DNA of 64,000 nucleotides from Phycisphaerales bacterium Planc_01 (GTDB lineage: Bacteria > Planctomycetota > Phycisphaerae > Sedimentisphaerales > Anaerobacaceae), in NCBI GenBank assembly GCA_001603075.1, contig LVBB01000139.1:17506-81505 (forward strand). Direction: 5' to 3'. This document shows positions 17,058 to 24,364 of the stretch, piece by piece. Position 1 is the stretch's first letter, and every line of letters starts with the position of its first letter. The notes below the pieces were generated by a model. The model worked only from the letters and a program-made list of their open reading frames with translations, did no database searches and was not told the origin of the DNA. The position numbers and the translations under genes are program-made.

Positions 17058-19817
17058 ATGCAAACGTTCAGAGCGATTCTCGTTGGTGCGATGCTAGCCG
17101 GCGTTCTCTTGTTGACTGCCGGTCCGAGCGGGGCGCAGCCGGCCGCCGAGGCCCCCGGTGCGACCGAGCCGGTCGAGGTCGTCCAGAGCAATGGCGACGT
17201 GAAGCTCAAGCTCAACTTCCAGGACACGCCTCTGCAGGCCGTGCTCGAGTATCTGTCGGAGAAGGCCGGGCTGACCGTGATCTCCGATTCGCCCATCTCC
17301 GACGGGCGGATGACGGTGATCAGCCGCCAGCCGATCTCGCTGGATCACGCGGTGTCCCTGATCAATTCCATTCTCAAGGAAAGAGGATTGACCACCATCC
17401 TGGTCGGCAAGACGCTCAAGGTCGTTACGCTCGCCAGCGCCAAGCAGGAAACCATCCCCGTGCTGACCGGACGCGACCCGAAGGCCGTGGTGGCCAGCGA
17501 CAACATTGTGACTTACGTGGTGCCCGTCAGTCACGTCACCGCCGCGGCGTTGAAGCAGAACCTCTCGGTCCTCGTCCCGGCCTACGCCAGCATCGAGGCC
17601 AATGAAGACGGCAACGCGCTGATCATCACCGACACCGCCGCCAATATCAAACGTCTGATGGAGATCGTCCAGGCGCTCGACACCCACATGTCGAACGTCG
17701 CGGAGATCCGCGTCTTCCGCCTGGTCAATGCCGATGCCACCGGCGCCGCGACGCTGATCAACACGATCTTTCAGCAGCAGAGCAGCACGACCGGCACGCG
17801 GACCGGCGCCCGCAACCCGATCGAGATGATGATGCAGATGCGTGGCGGCCCCGGCGGTCCCGGCGGCTTCGGCGGGCGCACCGGCCGAGGGGCAGACCGC
17901 GACGGCGACGCATCCGCCTCTGGCGGAACGGTGAACGTGCAGGTCGTCGCCGCCGCCGATTCACGGACCAATGCCGTGGTGGTGCGCGGGCCCGCCGACG
18001 CCCTGGAGATCGTCAGTGGCATGATCTCGGCCCTCGACGATCGAACCGCCAAGATCGCCGGCGTCAAGGTCTTCCAACTGCGCTACGCCGACGCCATGAA
18101 CGTGGCCGACGTCATCAACAAGCTGTTCGGCGACAGCCAGAGTTCCACCCAGACCAACCAGGGCGGTCCCATGATGTTCCGGGGCCCCGGGGGTCGTGGC
18201 GGCATGCCGGAGACCCAGCAGGACAGCACCAGCAGCACGTCGCAGGTCGTCGCCGCCGCCGACAGCCAGACCAACACCGTCGTGGTCACCGGCCCCGACG
18301 CCATCCTCGAAGTCGTGGCCGATGTGGTCAAGAGTCTCGACGCCCAGGTGCCCAACGTCGCCGATGTCAAGGTGTTCCATCTCGAATACGCCGATGCCCA
18401 GGACACGGCCGACCTGATCAATGAGGTCTTCGGAGAAAGCGGCACCGCCTCGCGCCGCACGACATCGCGCACCCAGCAGAACCAGCAAGTCCAGTTCCAG
18501 CGAGGCGGATTCCCCGGCGCCCAGCAGCAGACCACCCAGAGCAGCGGCGCGTCCGACGTCGGCGTGGTGGCAGCGGCGGATTCCCGCACCAACGCCGTCG
18601 TCGTCAGCGGACCGCCCACGACCCTGGAGATCGTCAGCCAGATTCTCAAAGAGCTGGACCAGGACCCCAAACAGGAACGACGGATCTTCGTCTATCCGCT
18701 CAAGAACGCCAATGCGTCGAATCTGATGGAGGTCCTGAACAATCTCTTCGCCGAGATCCAGTCGCTGAACCAGGCCACCACCGGGACCGGCCAGCAGTTC
18801 CAGGGCACCGGTCGCCAGCAGACCGCAGCGCCCCAGGCCACCAGCGCGACGACCAGCAGCAGCGGCGCCAACGACCTGTCCGAAGAGACCTACTTCGAGG
18901 CCGAGACCGAGACCAATTCGCTGCTCGTGCTGACCTCGACGAAGAACTACGACAAAGTCCGGCCGATCATCGACGAGCTGGACAAGCCCGTCGGCCAGGT
19001 GCTCATCAAGTGCCTCTTCGCCGAAATCACCTATAGCAACAACCTGGACATGGGCACGGAATTCTCCATGCTGAACCTCCGCAGCGACGGCGGCAGCACC
19101 CGGACCAGCACGATCTTCGGAGAGCCGTTGCAGGGCTTGTTCGTGAACAACCTCTCCGGCGACCTCGACATCACGCTGCACGCCCTGCAGGAGGCCGGCA
19201 AGCTGAACATCCTCTCGCGACCCTACATCCTGGCCAGCAACAATCAGCTCGCCACGATCACCGTCGGCTCGCAGGTGCCCTTCGCCACGGGCGAGACCAC
19301 CAGCAACGTCGGAACGCAGACCACGACCGAGTACCGGGACATCGGCATCATCCTCGAGGTCACACCGTCGATCAATCCCGACGGCCTGGTCAATATGACG
19401 GTGCGTCCGGAGATCTCCTCACAAAGCGGAGACAGCGTGCAGATCTCCGAGAAGCTCGCCCTGCCGGTCTTCACGACCCGTTCGAGCGAGACCAAGGTCG
19501 CCGTGCGCGACGGCCAGACCATCGTCATCGGCGGCCTCATCCAGGACGAGATCCGCGACACGATCAAGAAGATCCCGCTGCTGGGCGACATCCCCATCGC
19601 CGGACATCTGTTCAAGCGGACCGAGAAGAGCAAGGCCAAGACCGAGCTGCTGATCTTCCTGACCCCGCACGTGGCGCCCGAGGCCCTGGCGCTGACGCCG
19701 ATCTCCGATCTGGTGCGGGCCCGCAGCAACCTCCAGAACGACAAGAGGTCGGCCGACCTGTTCCGCCAGCACATCGACGCCATGGAAGAAGGCCCCGCCA
19801 CGCCAGGCCAGCCGTAG
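17058..19817 (+). CDS. gspD: Type II secretion secretin GspD with extra N-domains
   Basis: The outer-membrane channel protein is 919 residues with a 26-residue signal peptide. N0/STN is at about 45-135, followed by five N1-type repeats, each opening with a VFxLxxADAxxxAxxIN pattern and closing with VVAAADSRTNAVVVxGP...LD. Four of them carry Gly/Gln/Ser/Thr-rich inserts. The secretin barrel is at about 650-890 (VLIKCLFAEITYSNNLDMGTEF, LSRPYILASNNQLATITVGSQVPF, VRDGQTIVIGGLIQDE, IPLLGDIPIAGHLFKR). Usual GspD proteins have N0-N3, so this one has two more repeats. A strong GAAGGAG precedes the ATG. One 15-bp palindrome sits inside an insert at about residues 286-290. Confidence 0.96.
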   Translation: MQTFRAILVGAMLAGVLLLTAGPSGAQPAAEAPGATEPVEVVQSNGDVKLKLNFQDTPLQAVLEYLSEKAGLTVISDSPISDGRMTVISRQPISLDHAVSLINSILKERGLTTILVGKTLKVVTLASAKQETIPVLTGRDPKAVVASDNIVTYVVPVSHVTAAALKQNLSVLVPAYASIEANEDGNALIITDTAANIKRLMEIVQALDTHMSNVAEIRVFRLVNADATGAATLINTIFQQQSSTTGTRTGARNPIEMMMQMRGGPGGPGGFGGRTGRGADRDGDASASGGTVNVQVVAAADSRTNAVVVRGPADALEIVSGMISALDDRTAKIAGVKVFQLRYADAMNVADVINKLFGDSQSSTQTNQGGPMMFRGPGGRGGMPETQQDSTSSTSQVVAAADSQTNTVVVTGPDAILEVVADVVKSLDAQVPNVADVKVFHLEYADAQDTADLINEVFGESGTASRRTTSRTQQNQQVQFQRGGFPGAQQQTTQSSGASDVGVVAAADSRTNAVVVSGPPTTLEIVSQILKELDQDPKQERRIFVYPLKNANASNLMEVLNNLFAEIQSLNQATTGTGQQFQGTGRQQTAAPQATSATTSSSGANDLSEETYFEAETETNSLLVLTSTKNYDKVRPIIDELDKPVGQVLIKCLFAEITYSNNLDMGTEFSMLNLRSDGGSTRTSTIFGEPLQGLFVNNLSGDLDITLHALQEAGKLNILSRPYILASNNQLATITVGSQVPFATGETTSNVGTQTTTEYRDIGIILEVTPSINPDGLVNMTVRPEISSQSGDSVQISEKLALPVFTTRSSETKVAVRDGQTIVIGGLIQDEIRDTIKKIPLLGDIPIAGHLFKRTEKSKAKTELLIFLTPHVAPEALALTPISDLVRARSNLQNDKRSADLFRQHIDAMEEGPATPGQP
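17913..17927. repeat. Palindrome A copy inside gspD
   Basis: TCCGCC-TCT-GGCGGA is read in frame as S-A-S-G-G within a low-complexity insert of the secretin. Confidence 0.75.
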
Positions 19818-19822
19818 GGCGA

Positions 19823-19837
19823 TCCGCCTGGGGCGGA
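19823..19837. repeat. Palindrome A copy after gspD
   Basis: TCCGCC-TGG-GGCGGA lies six bases after the gspD stop codon. It has an atypical loop, and could act as an mRNA 3' hairpin. Confidence 0.65.
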
Positions 19838-19878
19838 GCGGGAATCCGCGGACCAGATCAAAAGGCAAGAAGCAAGAA

Positions 19879-20589
19879 TCAATCCGCCTGCGGCGGACGA
19901 AACGAGCCGCAGGGCGGGCCACGCCCGTTGACAGAGCTTGTAGGATGGGCTCTGAGCCCATGCGGCTGATACTTCGCAGATGCCTCATGCTCTTCGCCTC
20001 CATCGTGGAGTTCCACGAGCTTCCAAAGGCCCTCGACGCGAACCAGGCGAGTGGTGAGCGTGATGATCTCGCCTGGCGACCGGCTCCGACCGTCGAGAGT
20101 GAATTCGGTGCGGACGGTCGCGTTCCAGACGACTGTCGCGGCATCGCCGTCTTCGACCACGTCGACCAGTTCGACGGGCGGGCCGAGACGGCGCGGGTAC
20201 AGGCCCTCGCTCGCGTCGGGGGCCGCGGCGGATAAGCACTGCGACAGGGCTTCCATTCTGCCCCGATCCACCAACGCCAGAGCGCTGTGGACCGCCTGCG
20301 CCGGGGTGCTCAGGTCCGGGGCCTCGTCGGCTTCGGGCCGGCCGACCATGAAGATGAGCGGAGGCGGCGCAGCCGTCCGGGCGTCATCGGCGCTGCGCAG
20401 CTCGCCGATGAGCGGCGCATCGCCAAGGGAGCGGGCCTGCTCGTCCGGCCGGGGTAAGGATGCCGTCTCCGGCAGCGTGGAGGGCGGCTCCGTGCGGTAC
20501 AGGCAGGCAATCGCCAACCCGACGCCTGCGACGCCCGCCGCGGCTAATACGACCATCATGGTTCTCGCGTTACACCGTTCCGACATCAT
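19879..20589 (-). CDS. Membrane-anchored small protein with NTF2-like C-terminal part, unknown function
   Basis: The protein is 236 residues. ATG 20589 follows GGAGAACGCCC, a good ribosome-binding site, so the longer upstream frame is not used. A hydrophobic segment (about 10-30) ends in L-A-I-A-C, a weak lipobox; it is either a lipoprotein or a single-pass membrane protein. Residues 105-200 (TPAQAVHSALALVDRGRMEALSQCL, then TTRLVRVEGLWKLVELHDG) look like an NTF2/SnoaL-type fold. The last about 30 residues are encoded by dispersed repeats: the AGGATGGGCT palindrome gives PHGLRAHPT and a 15-bp palindrome gives the terminal R-P-P-Q-A-D and stop. The original C-terminus was probably altered by these insertions. 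Confidence 0.65.
   Translation of the reverse strand: MMSERCNARTMMVVLAAAGVAGVGLAIACLYRTEPPSTLPETASLPRPDEQARSLGDAPLIGELRSADDARTAAPPPLIFMVGRPEADEAPDLSTPAQAVHSALALVDRGRMEALSQCLSAAAPDASEGLYPRRLGPPVELVDVVEDGDAATVVWNATVRTEFTLDGRSRSPGEIITLTTRLVRVEGLWKLVELHDGGEEHEASAKYQPHGLRAHPTSSVNGRGPPCGSFRPPQAD
19883..19897. repeat. Palindrome A copy forming a C-terminus
   Basis: TCCGCC-TGC-GGCGGA. On the minus strand it encodes the last residues (P-P-Q-A-D) of the protein at 19879-20589. Confidence 0.75.
19940..19963. repeat. Palindrome B copy (AGGATGGGCT family)
   Basis: TAGGATGGGCT-CTG-AGCCCATGC has 7-bp perfect arms. It lies inside the 3' end of the minus-strand gene at 19879-20589; related copies are at 20680 and 43715. 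Confidence 0.75.
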
Positions 20590-20679
20590 GGGCGTTCTCC
20601 AAAGCCCATCTATAAGTCGCTGCCGCCAGGCGAATGAAACAAAAAGAAACACTGCGAGGTCGCATTTCTCCAGATACAG

Positions 20680-20700
20680 CATGGGCTCAAGCCCATCCTA
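20680..20700. repeat. Palindrome B copy (AGGATGGGCT family)
   Basis: GCATGGGCT-CA-AGCCCATCCT lies between two minus-strand genes, immediately after the stop of the phosphoesterase gene. It is inverted relative to the copy at 19940, so the two copies bracket the gene at 19879-20589. Confidence 0.75.
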
Positions 20701-21126
20701 ACGGCTGCCTGCCAGAGGCGGCTCGCGGTGGAGACGCCATTCGGTTTCGCTGATGCGGGTCAGGGCAAAGGCGCCGTGGAGGACCGCGCCGTCGAAGACC
20801 AGGTGGATGGCCGATGGCCGATTCGAATCGAGGTCCCAATCCGCCATCTGAAATCCGCCCTCTCCGCCACCGGCGGACCAGGTGCCGCGGTCGACGATGC
20901 GGACCCGGCCGGTGCCGTTCTGCACGGGGCCTTCGTACCAGAGGAACCGCAGCGGGTGGTCGAAGATCCGCTCAGCGAGGACGACCGAACGATCACTCGC
21001 CCCTGCGGGCAGCCGGAATGTTGTCAGGGATCCGCCAGAGGCGGATTCCAGCATGAGGTCCCAGTGCACGCCTTCGGGTCCGCCGCAGGCGGAGTGTTCC
21101 TGGATGACGAATCGCTTGTCTTGCAT
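20698..21126 (-). CDS. LigD-type 3'-phosphoesterase-like (DNA polymerase ligase) domain protein
   Basis: The 142-residue stand-alone protein resembles the N-terminal phosphoesterase domain of LigD: FVIQEH, HWDLMLE, L-T-T-F-R-L-P, DHPLRFLWYEGPV and GTGRVRIVDRGTW occur in the expected order. Candidate metal/phosphate residues are H11, H21, D23 and H57. The family removes 3' phosphate/ribonucleotide ends in DNA repair. Three 15-bp palindromes are embedded in frame: residues 12-16 (S-A-C-G-G), residues 28-32 (S-A-S-G-G) and, with one change, the C-terminus (P-P-L-A-G). They lengthen loops between the conserved blocks. No ribosome-binding site is evident before the ATG. It is divergent from the thiamin operon. 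Confidence 0.82.
   Translation of the reverse strand: MQDKRFVIQEHSACGGPEGVHWDLMLESASGGSLTTFRLPAGASDRSVVLAERIFDHPLRFLWYEGPVQNGTGRVRIVDRGTWSAGGGEGGFQMADWDLDSNRPSAIHLVFDGAVLHGAFALTRISETEWRLHREPPLAGSR
20708..20722. repeat. Palindrome A degenerate copy at a gene end
   Basis: CTGCC-AGA-GGCGG with one mismatch in the arms. It encodes P-P-L-A-G close to the C-terminus of the LigD-type protein. Confidence 0.55.
21031..21045. repeat. Palindrome A copy inside the LigD-type gene
   Basis: TCCGCC-AGA-GGCGGA with extra flanking complementarity (GATCC...GGATTC). It is read on the minus strand as S-A-S-G-G. Confidence 0.8.
21079..21093. repeat. Palindrome A copy inside the LigD-type gene
   Basis: TCCGCC-GCA-GGCGGA, read on the minus strand as S-A-C-G-G between two conserved histidines. 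Confidence 0.8.
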
Positions 21127-21144
21127 GTCGGGCTATGCTACACT
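21116..21144 (+). promoter_or_regulatory. Candidate sigma-70 promoter of the thiamin operon
   Basis: TTGTCT (21116-21121), a 17-nt spacer and TACACT (21139-21144). Transcription would begin near 21151, about 35 nt before the riboswitch. The same TACACT -10 box occurs at 30373. The region also overlaps the first codons of the divergent gene. Confidence 0.5.
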
Positions 21145-21185
21145 ACCGGCTCGAACAAAGCCAGGGGAGCCGATGGATCCCGTTT

Positions 21186-21271
21186 GAGACGGGGTTGACA
21201 GGCTGAGAAATCCGCCAGAGGCGGATGACCCTTGGAACCTGATCAGGGTAACACCTGCGAAGGGAGGCTTG
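21186..21271 (+). ncRNA. TPP (thi-box) riboswitch
   Basis: Conserved aptamer blocks are present in order: ACGGGGTTGACAGG-CTGAGA (21190-21208), GACCCTTGGAACCTGATCA (21227-21245) and GGGTAACACCTGCGAAGGGA (21246-21264). These match the thi-box core CUGAGA / ACCCUUgGAACCUGAUC / GUAA-GCC-GCGnAGGGA. The optional P3a arm is replaced by the dispersed 15-bp palindrome (21211-21225). It sits just before an intrinsic terminator and thiS, so thiamin pyrophosphate binding is expected to shut off the operon. Confidence 0.95.
21211..21225. repeat. Palindrome A copy forming an arm of the TPP riboswitch
   Basis: TCCGCC-AGA-GGCGGA, extended to 7 bp by the flanking A/T pair, lies between CTGAGAA and GACCC of the aptamer, exactly where the variable P3a stem occurs. 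Confidence 0.9.
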
Positions 21272-21282
21272 TGGCCGTGCCC

Positions 21283-21311
21283 AAGCACCCCTCTCGTGGG
21301 GTGCTTTTTTT
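21283..21311 (+). terminator. Intrinsic terminator of the TPP riboswitch
   Basis: A 9-bp stem AAGCACCCC / GGGGTGCTT with a 6-nt loop is followed by seven T. It lies 12 nt after the aptamer and 18 nt before the thiS start, as expected for a transcription-attenuating expression platform. Confidence 0.93.
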
Positions 21312-21328
21312 GTTGGGGCCCAAGGCCG

Positions 21329-21541
21329 ATGAAATCACTGACAGTCAACGGGGTTCGGCGGCCGTTCGCTGCCGAGGCGATGCCCGCGACGCTGGCCGAG
21401 CTGCTCGACGCGCTGGGCGCCACGGCGGGCACGGTCGTAGCCGAGGTGGACGGCGCGATCGTCGGGCCCGAGCAATTCGCGACCACGCCGCTGGCGGACG
21501 GACAGAGGATCGAGCTGATCCAATTCATGGGAGGTGGCTGA
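21329..21541 (+). CDS. thiS: Sulfur carrier protein ThiS
   Basis: The 70-residue ubiquitin-fold protein starts MKSLTVNG and ends in the required Gly-Gly (QFMGGG). Its C-terminal carboxylate is adenylated by ThiF and converted to thiocarboxylate as the sulfur donor for thiazole synthesis. Starting at ATG 21329 just after the terminator avoids translating through the hairpin. The stop overlaps the thiG ATG by one base. Confidence 0.95.
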   Translation: MKSLTVNGVRRPFAAEAMPATLAELLDALGATAGTVVAEVDGAIVGPEQFATTPLADGQRIELIQFMGGG

Positions 21542-22338
21542 TGGGTCCCGACCAACTTACCATCGCCGGCAGACAATTCGCTTCGCGTCTGCTGGTGGGG
21601 ACGGGCAAGTTCGCCTCGCCGTCCGGCAGAGGCGGAATGGCGCAGGCGCTGGCCGCCTCGGGCGCCGAGATCGTGACGGTGGCGTTGCGGCGGGTGGACA
21701 TCGACAATCCCGAATCCGCCTCTGGCGGACTGGCCGCGATCGACCGCGATCGGTATCAGCTTCTGCCCAACACGTCCGGGGCGCGCACCGCGGAAGAGGC
21801 CGTCCGCCTGGCACGCTTGGCGCGGGCGGCTACGGGGATCGAGTGGGTCAAGCTGGAGGTGACGCCCGATCCGTACTATCTGCTGCCGGACCCGATTGAA
21901 ACGTTCAAGGCCGCCGAGACGCTGGTGGCCGAGGGCTTCGTGGTGCTTCCGTATATCAACGCCGATCCCGTCCTCGCCAAGCGGCTGGAGGACTGCGGCA
22001 CGGCGACGGTCATGCCGCTGGGCAGCCCGATCGGATCGAACCAGGGGATTCAGACGCGGGCGGCGCTGGAGATCATCATCGAGCAGAGCAACGTGCCGGT
22101 CGTGGTGGACGCCGGACTGGGCCTGCCCTCGCACGCGGCCGAGGCGATGGAGATGGGCGCCGATGCGGTCCTGGTCAATACGGCGATCGCCACCGCCGCC
22201 GACCCGATCGCGATGGCCACGGCGTTCAAGCTGGCGGTCGAGGCCGGACGCACGGCCTACAACGCCGGACCACGCGCCGCCACCCGGATCGCCCAGGCGT
22301 CGAGCCCCCTGACCGGATTCTTGGGTAGGGGCGAATAA
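21541..22338 (+). CDS. thiG: Thiazole synthase ThiG
   Basis: The 265-residue TIM-barrel enzyme builds the thiazole phosphate ring from deoxyxylulose phosphate, dehydroglycine and ThiS thiocarboxylate. Recognisable blocks are [49 protein letters not shown] (Schiff-base Lys near 103), [62 protein letters not shown]. Two 15-bp palindromes are embedded (S-G-R-G-G at about 28-32 and S-A-S-G-G at about 59-63), in loops of the barrel. The final G-F-L-G-R-G-E and stop come from the GTAGGGGCGAAT palindrome. Confidence 0.97.
   Translation: MGPDQLTIAGRQFASRLLVGTGKFASPSGRGGMAQALAASGAEIVTVALRRVDIDNPESASGGLAAIDRDRYQLLPNTSGARTAEEAVRLARLARAATGIEWVKLEVTPDPYYLLPDPIETFKAAETLVAEGFVVLPYINADPVLAKRLEDCGTATVMPLGSPIGSNQGIQTRAALEIIIEQSNVPVVVDAGLGLPSHAAEAMEMGADAVLVNTAIATAADPIAMATAFKLAVEAGRTAYNAGPRAATRIAQASSPLTGFLGRGE
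21622..21636. repeat. Palindrome A variant inside thiG
   Basis: TCCGGC-AGA-GGCGGA has one arm mismatch and is read as S-G-R-G-G. Confidence 0.6.
21715..21729. repeat. Palindrome A copy inside thiG
   Basis: TCCGCC-TCT-GGCGGA, read as S-A-S-G-G after ...VDIDNPE. Confidence 0.8.
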
Positions 22339-22352
22339 TCATTCGCCCCTAC
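22325..22352. repeat. Palindrome C copy (GTAGGGGCGAAT family)
   Basis: Perfect 12-bp arms GTAGGGGCGAAT / ATTCGCCCCTAC enclose AATC. It overlaps the last codons and stop of thiG and precedes thiH by ten bases. It is REP/BIME-like in form. Confidence 0.85.
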
Positions 22353-22362
22353 AGGTAGGTCG

Positions 22363-23532
22363 ATGGTTCAGACACACACAGGCAACTCGATCGGCGAGGC
22401 ACTCGCCAATCGGCATCTCGACGCGGACCGCGAGCGCTGGCGACAGCGCCTGCGCGACGTTGCCGCACGCGACGTGGAAGCGGCCCTGGCCACGCGTCCC
22501 GGCTCCTATCGGCCGGACAGACTGCTCGCGCTGGTCTCGCCGGCGGCCGAGGCGTACCTCGAAGAGATGGCGCGGCAGTCCCAGGCGCTGACGCGGCAAC
22601 GCTTCGGGCGGACGATGAAGCTCTACGCGCCGCTCTACCTGTCGAGCTTCTGCGTGAACCGCTGCCGCTACTGCGGGTTCAACGTCGAGAACCGCTTCGA
22701 ACGCACCCGCCTGACCATCGACGAGGCGCTGGCCGATGCCGAGCGGATCGCCCGGGAGGGGTTTCGTGACATCCTGCTGGTCAGCAGCGAGGACCGGACG
22801 TTCGTCACGGTCGAGTATCTTGCCGAGTTGGCGACGCGGCTGCGCGAGCGGTTCAGCTTCATCGGCATCGAGATTTATCAGATGTCGACCGACGAGTACC
22901 GTCGGCTCTTCGAGGCGGGCATCGAAGGCGTCACGCTGTATCAGGAGACCTACGACCGCGACGAGTACGCTCGCCAGCATCCGGGCGGCCCGAAGGCGGA
23001 CTACGACGTTCGTCTGCGGGGGCCCGACGACATGGCGCAGGCGGGCATGCGCGAGATCGGGCTGGGCGTGCTGCTGGGACTGGCCGACTGGCGGATCGAG
23101 ACGCTGGCGCTGGGCGAGCACGCATCGTATCTGATGCGGCGGCACTGGCGCTCGCACGTGTCGTTTTCGTTCCCCCGCTTGCGCCCTGCCTGCGGCGTGA
23201 CGCGCGACGCATTTCCCCACCTTCTGACGGATCGGAATCTCGTGCAGATGATGCTGGCGCTTCGGCTATGCTTTGCCGACGCAGGCCTGGTGCTCTCGAC
23301 GCGCGAAGCGGCGCGGTTTCGCGATCATGTGGTCGCCTTGGGCCCGACGCGGATCAGCGCCGGCAGCCGGACCAATCCGGGAGGCTATTCACAAGCCGAT
23401 CGCGGCCAGGGCCAGTTCGAAGTCAGCGACCGCCGTAGCCCGCACGAGGTCGCCGCCATGCTCGCCCGGCAGGGACTCGAACCCGTCTGGAAGGACTGGG
23501 ACCGCGCCTTTCTCGATACGGGTAGGCCGTAG
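22363..23532 (+). CDS. thiH: 2-iminoacetate synthase ThiH (radical SAM)
   Basis: The 389-residue radical SAM enzyme cleaves tyrosine to dehydroglycine for ThiG, oxygen-sensitively, in keeping with anaerobic life. The cluster motif C97-VNR-C101-RY-C104-GF is intact; other ThiH blocks are ILLVSSED, IEIYQMSTDEYRRLFEAGIEGVTLYQETY, SFPRLRPACG and RISAGSRTNPGGY. It follows thiG across a palindrome, with AGGTAGG before the ATG. It is the third gene of the riboswitch-controlled operon. Confidence 0.96.
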   Translation: MVQTHTGNSIGEALANRHLDADRERWRQRLRDVAARDVEAALATRPGSYRPDRLLALVSPAAEAYLEEMARQSQALTRQRFGRTMKLYAPLYLSSFCVNRCRYCGFNVENRFERTRLTIDEALADAERIAREGFRDILLVSSEDRTFVTVEYLAELATRLRERFSFIGIEIYQMSTDEYRRLFEAGIEGVTLYQETYDRDEYARQHPGGPKADYDVRLRGPDDMAQAGMREIGLGVLLGLADWRIETLALGEHASYLMRRHWRSHVSFSFPRLRPACGVTRDAFPHLLTDRNLVQMMLALRLCFADAGLVLSTREAARFRDHVVALGPTRISAGSRTNPGGYSQADRGQGQFEVSDRRSPHEVAAMLARQGLEPVWKDWDRAFLDTGRP

Positions 23533-23574
23533 GCTGCAGGCCGCAGGCATGCCTCGCCCTCACGGGGGATTGAT

Positions 23575-24345
23575 GTGTCACTGACCGAATCGCAACTGGA
23601 ACGCTACGCTCGGAACATCCGGCTCGAACCGATTGGGCGGGCGGGCCAGGAGAAGCTGCTCGCATCGAGCGTGCTGATCGTCGGGGTCGGCGGGCTCGGC
23701 TCGCCGGCGGCCCTCTACCTGGCAGCGGCCGGCGTCGGAACGATCGGCCTGCTCGACGGCGACGCGGTCGATCTGAGCAACCTCCAGAGACAGATTGCCC
23801 ACGGCACCGCCGACGTGAGCGCCAGAAAGGTCGTCTCCGCCCGCGAGGCGATTGCGGCGATCAACCCGGACGTGACCGTGCGGACCTACGACCGGTGGGC
23901 GACCGCCGAGAGCCTCGCCGAGATCATCGAGGGCTACGACTTCGCCATCGACGCGGTGGACAATCCCGCGACCAAATTCCTCATCAATGACGCCTGCTGC
24001 GCCCGGCTGGTGCCGTTCTGCCACGCGGGCATCCTCGAATTCGAAGGACAACTGATGACGGTCCTGCCCGGCAAGACGGCCTGCTGCCGCTGCGTCTTCG
24101 GCGGGCCGCCATCCGTACGGGCGAATGATCCCGCCAGAGGCGGATCGCCCCCGGGCGTCCTCGGCGTCGTGCCCGGCGTCATCGGAACGCTCCAGGCCAC
24201 CGAGGCCATCAAAACCCTCCTCGGCCTCGGCGATCTGCTGACCGATTGCCTGCTCGCATATGACGCCCTGACGCTGCACTTCCGCAAAGTCCCCGTCCCC
24301 CGCGACCCCCACTGCCCGGCGTGCAGTCCGCTCGTAGCGGATTGA
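23575..24345 (+). CDS. thiF: ThiF/MoeB-type adenylyltransferase for ThiS
   Basis: The 256-residue E1-like enzyme activates the ThiS C-terminus with ATP. The nucleotide loop VLIVGVGGLGSP (34-44), the DGDAVDLSNLQRQ motif, the D-A-V-D-N-P-A-T-K segment and the zinc cysteine pairs C170/C173 and C247/C250 are present. The crossover loop before GVLGVVPGVIGTLQA, where ThiF and MoeB usually carry a cysteine in C-A-E-A-G-V, here reads P-A-R-G-G-S-P-P-G-V and coincides with a 15-bp palindrome, so that cysteine is missing. The start is GTG 23575. It is the last gene of the operon. Confidence 0.92.
   Translation: MSLTESQLERYARNIRLEPIGRAGQEKLLASSVLIVGVGGLGSPAALYLAAAGVGTIGLLDGDAVDLSNLQRQIAHGTADVSARKVVSAREAIAAINPDVTVRTYDRWATAESLAEIIEGYDFAIDAVDNPATKFLINDACCARLVPFCHAGILEFEGQLMTVLPGKTACCRCVFGGPPSVRANDPARGGSPPGVLGVVPGVIGTLQATEAIKTLLGLGDLLTDCLLAYDALTLHFRKVPVPRDPHCPACSPLVAD
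24130..24144. repeat. Palindrome A copy inside thiF
   Basis: CCCGCC-AGA-GGCGGA (first base changed) is read as P-A-R-G-G in the crossover-loop region of the E1 enzyme. Confidence 0.75.
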
Positions 24346-24364
24346 GGCGTCCGGGGCGCGACGT

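Noticed and set aside
19929-19946. TTGACA followed by TAGGAT as a promoter
   Set aside because: The spacing is only 7 nt, and TAGGAT belongs to a repeat element.
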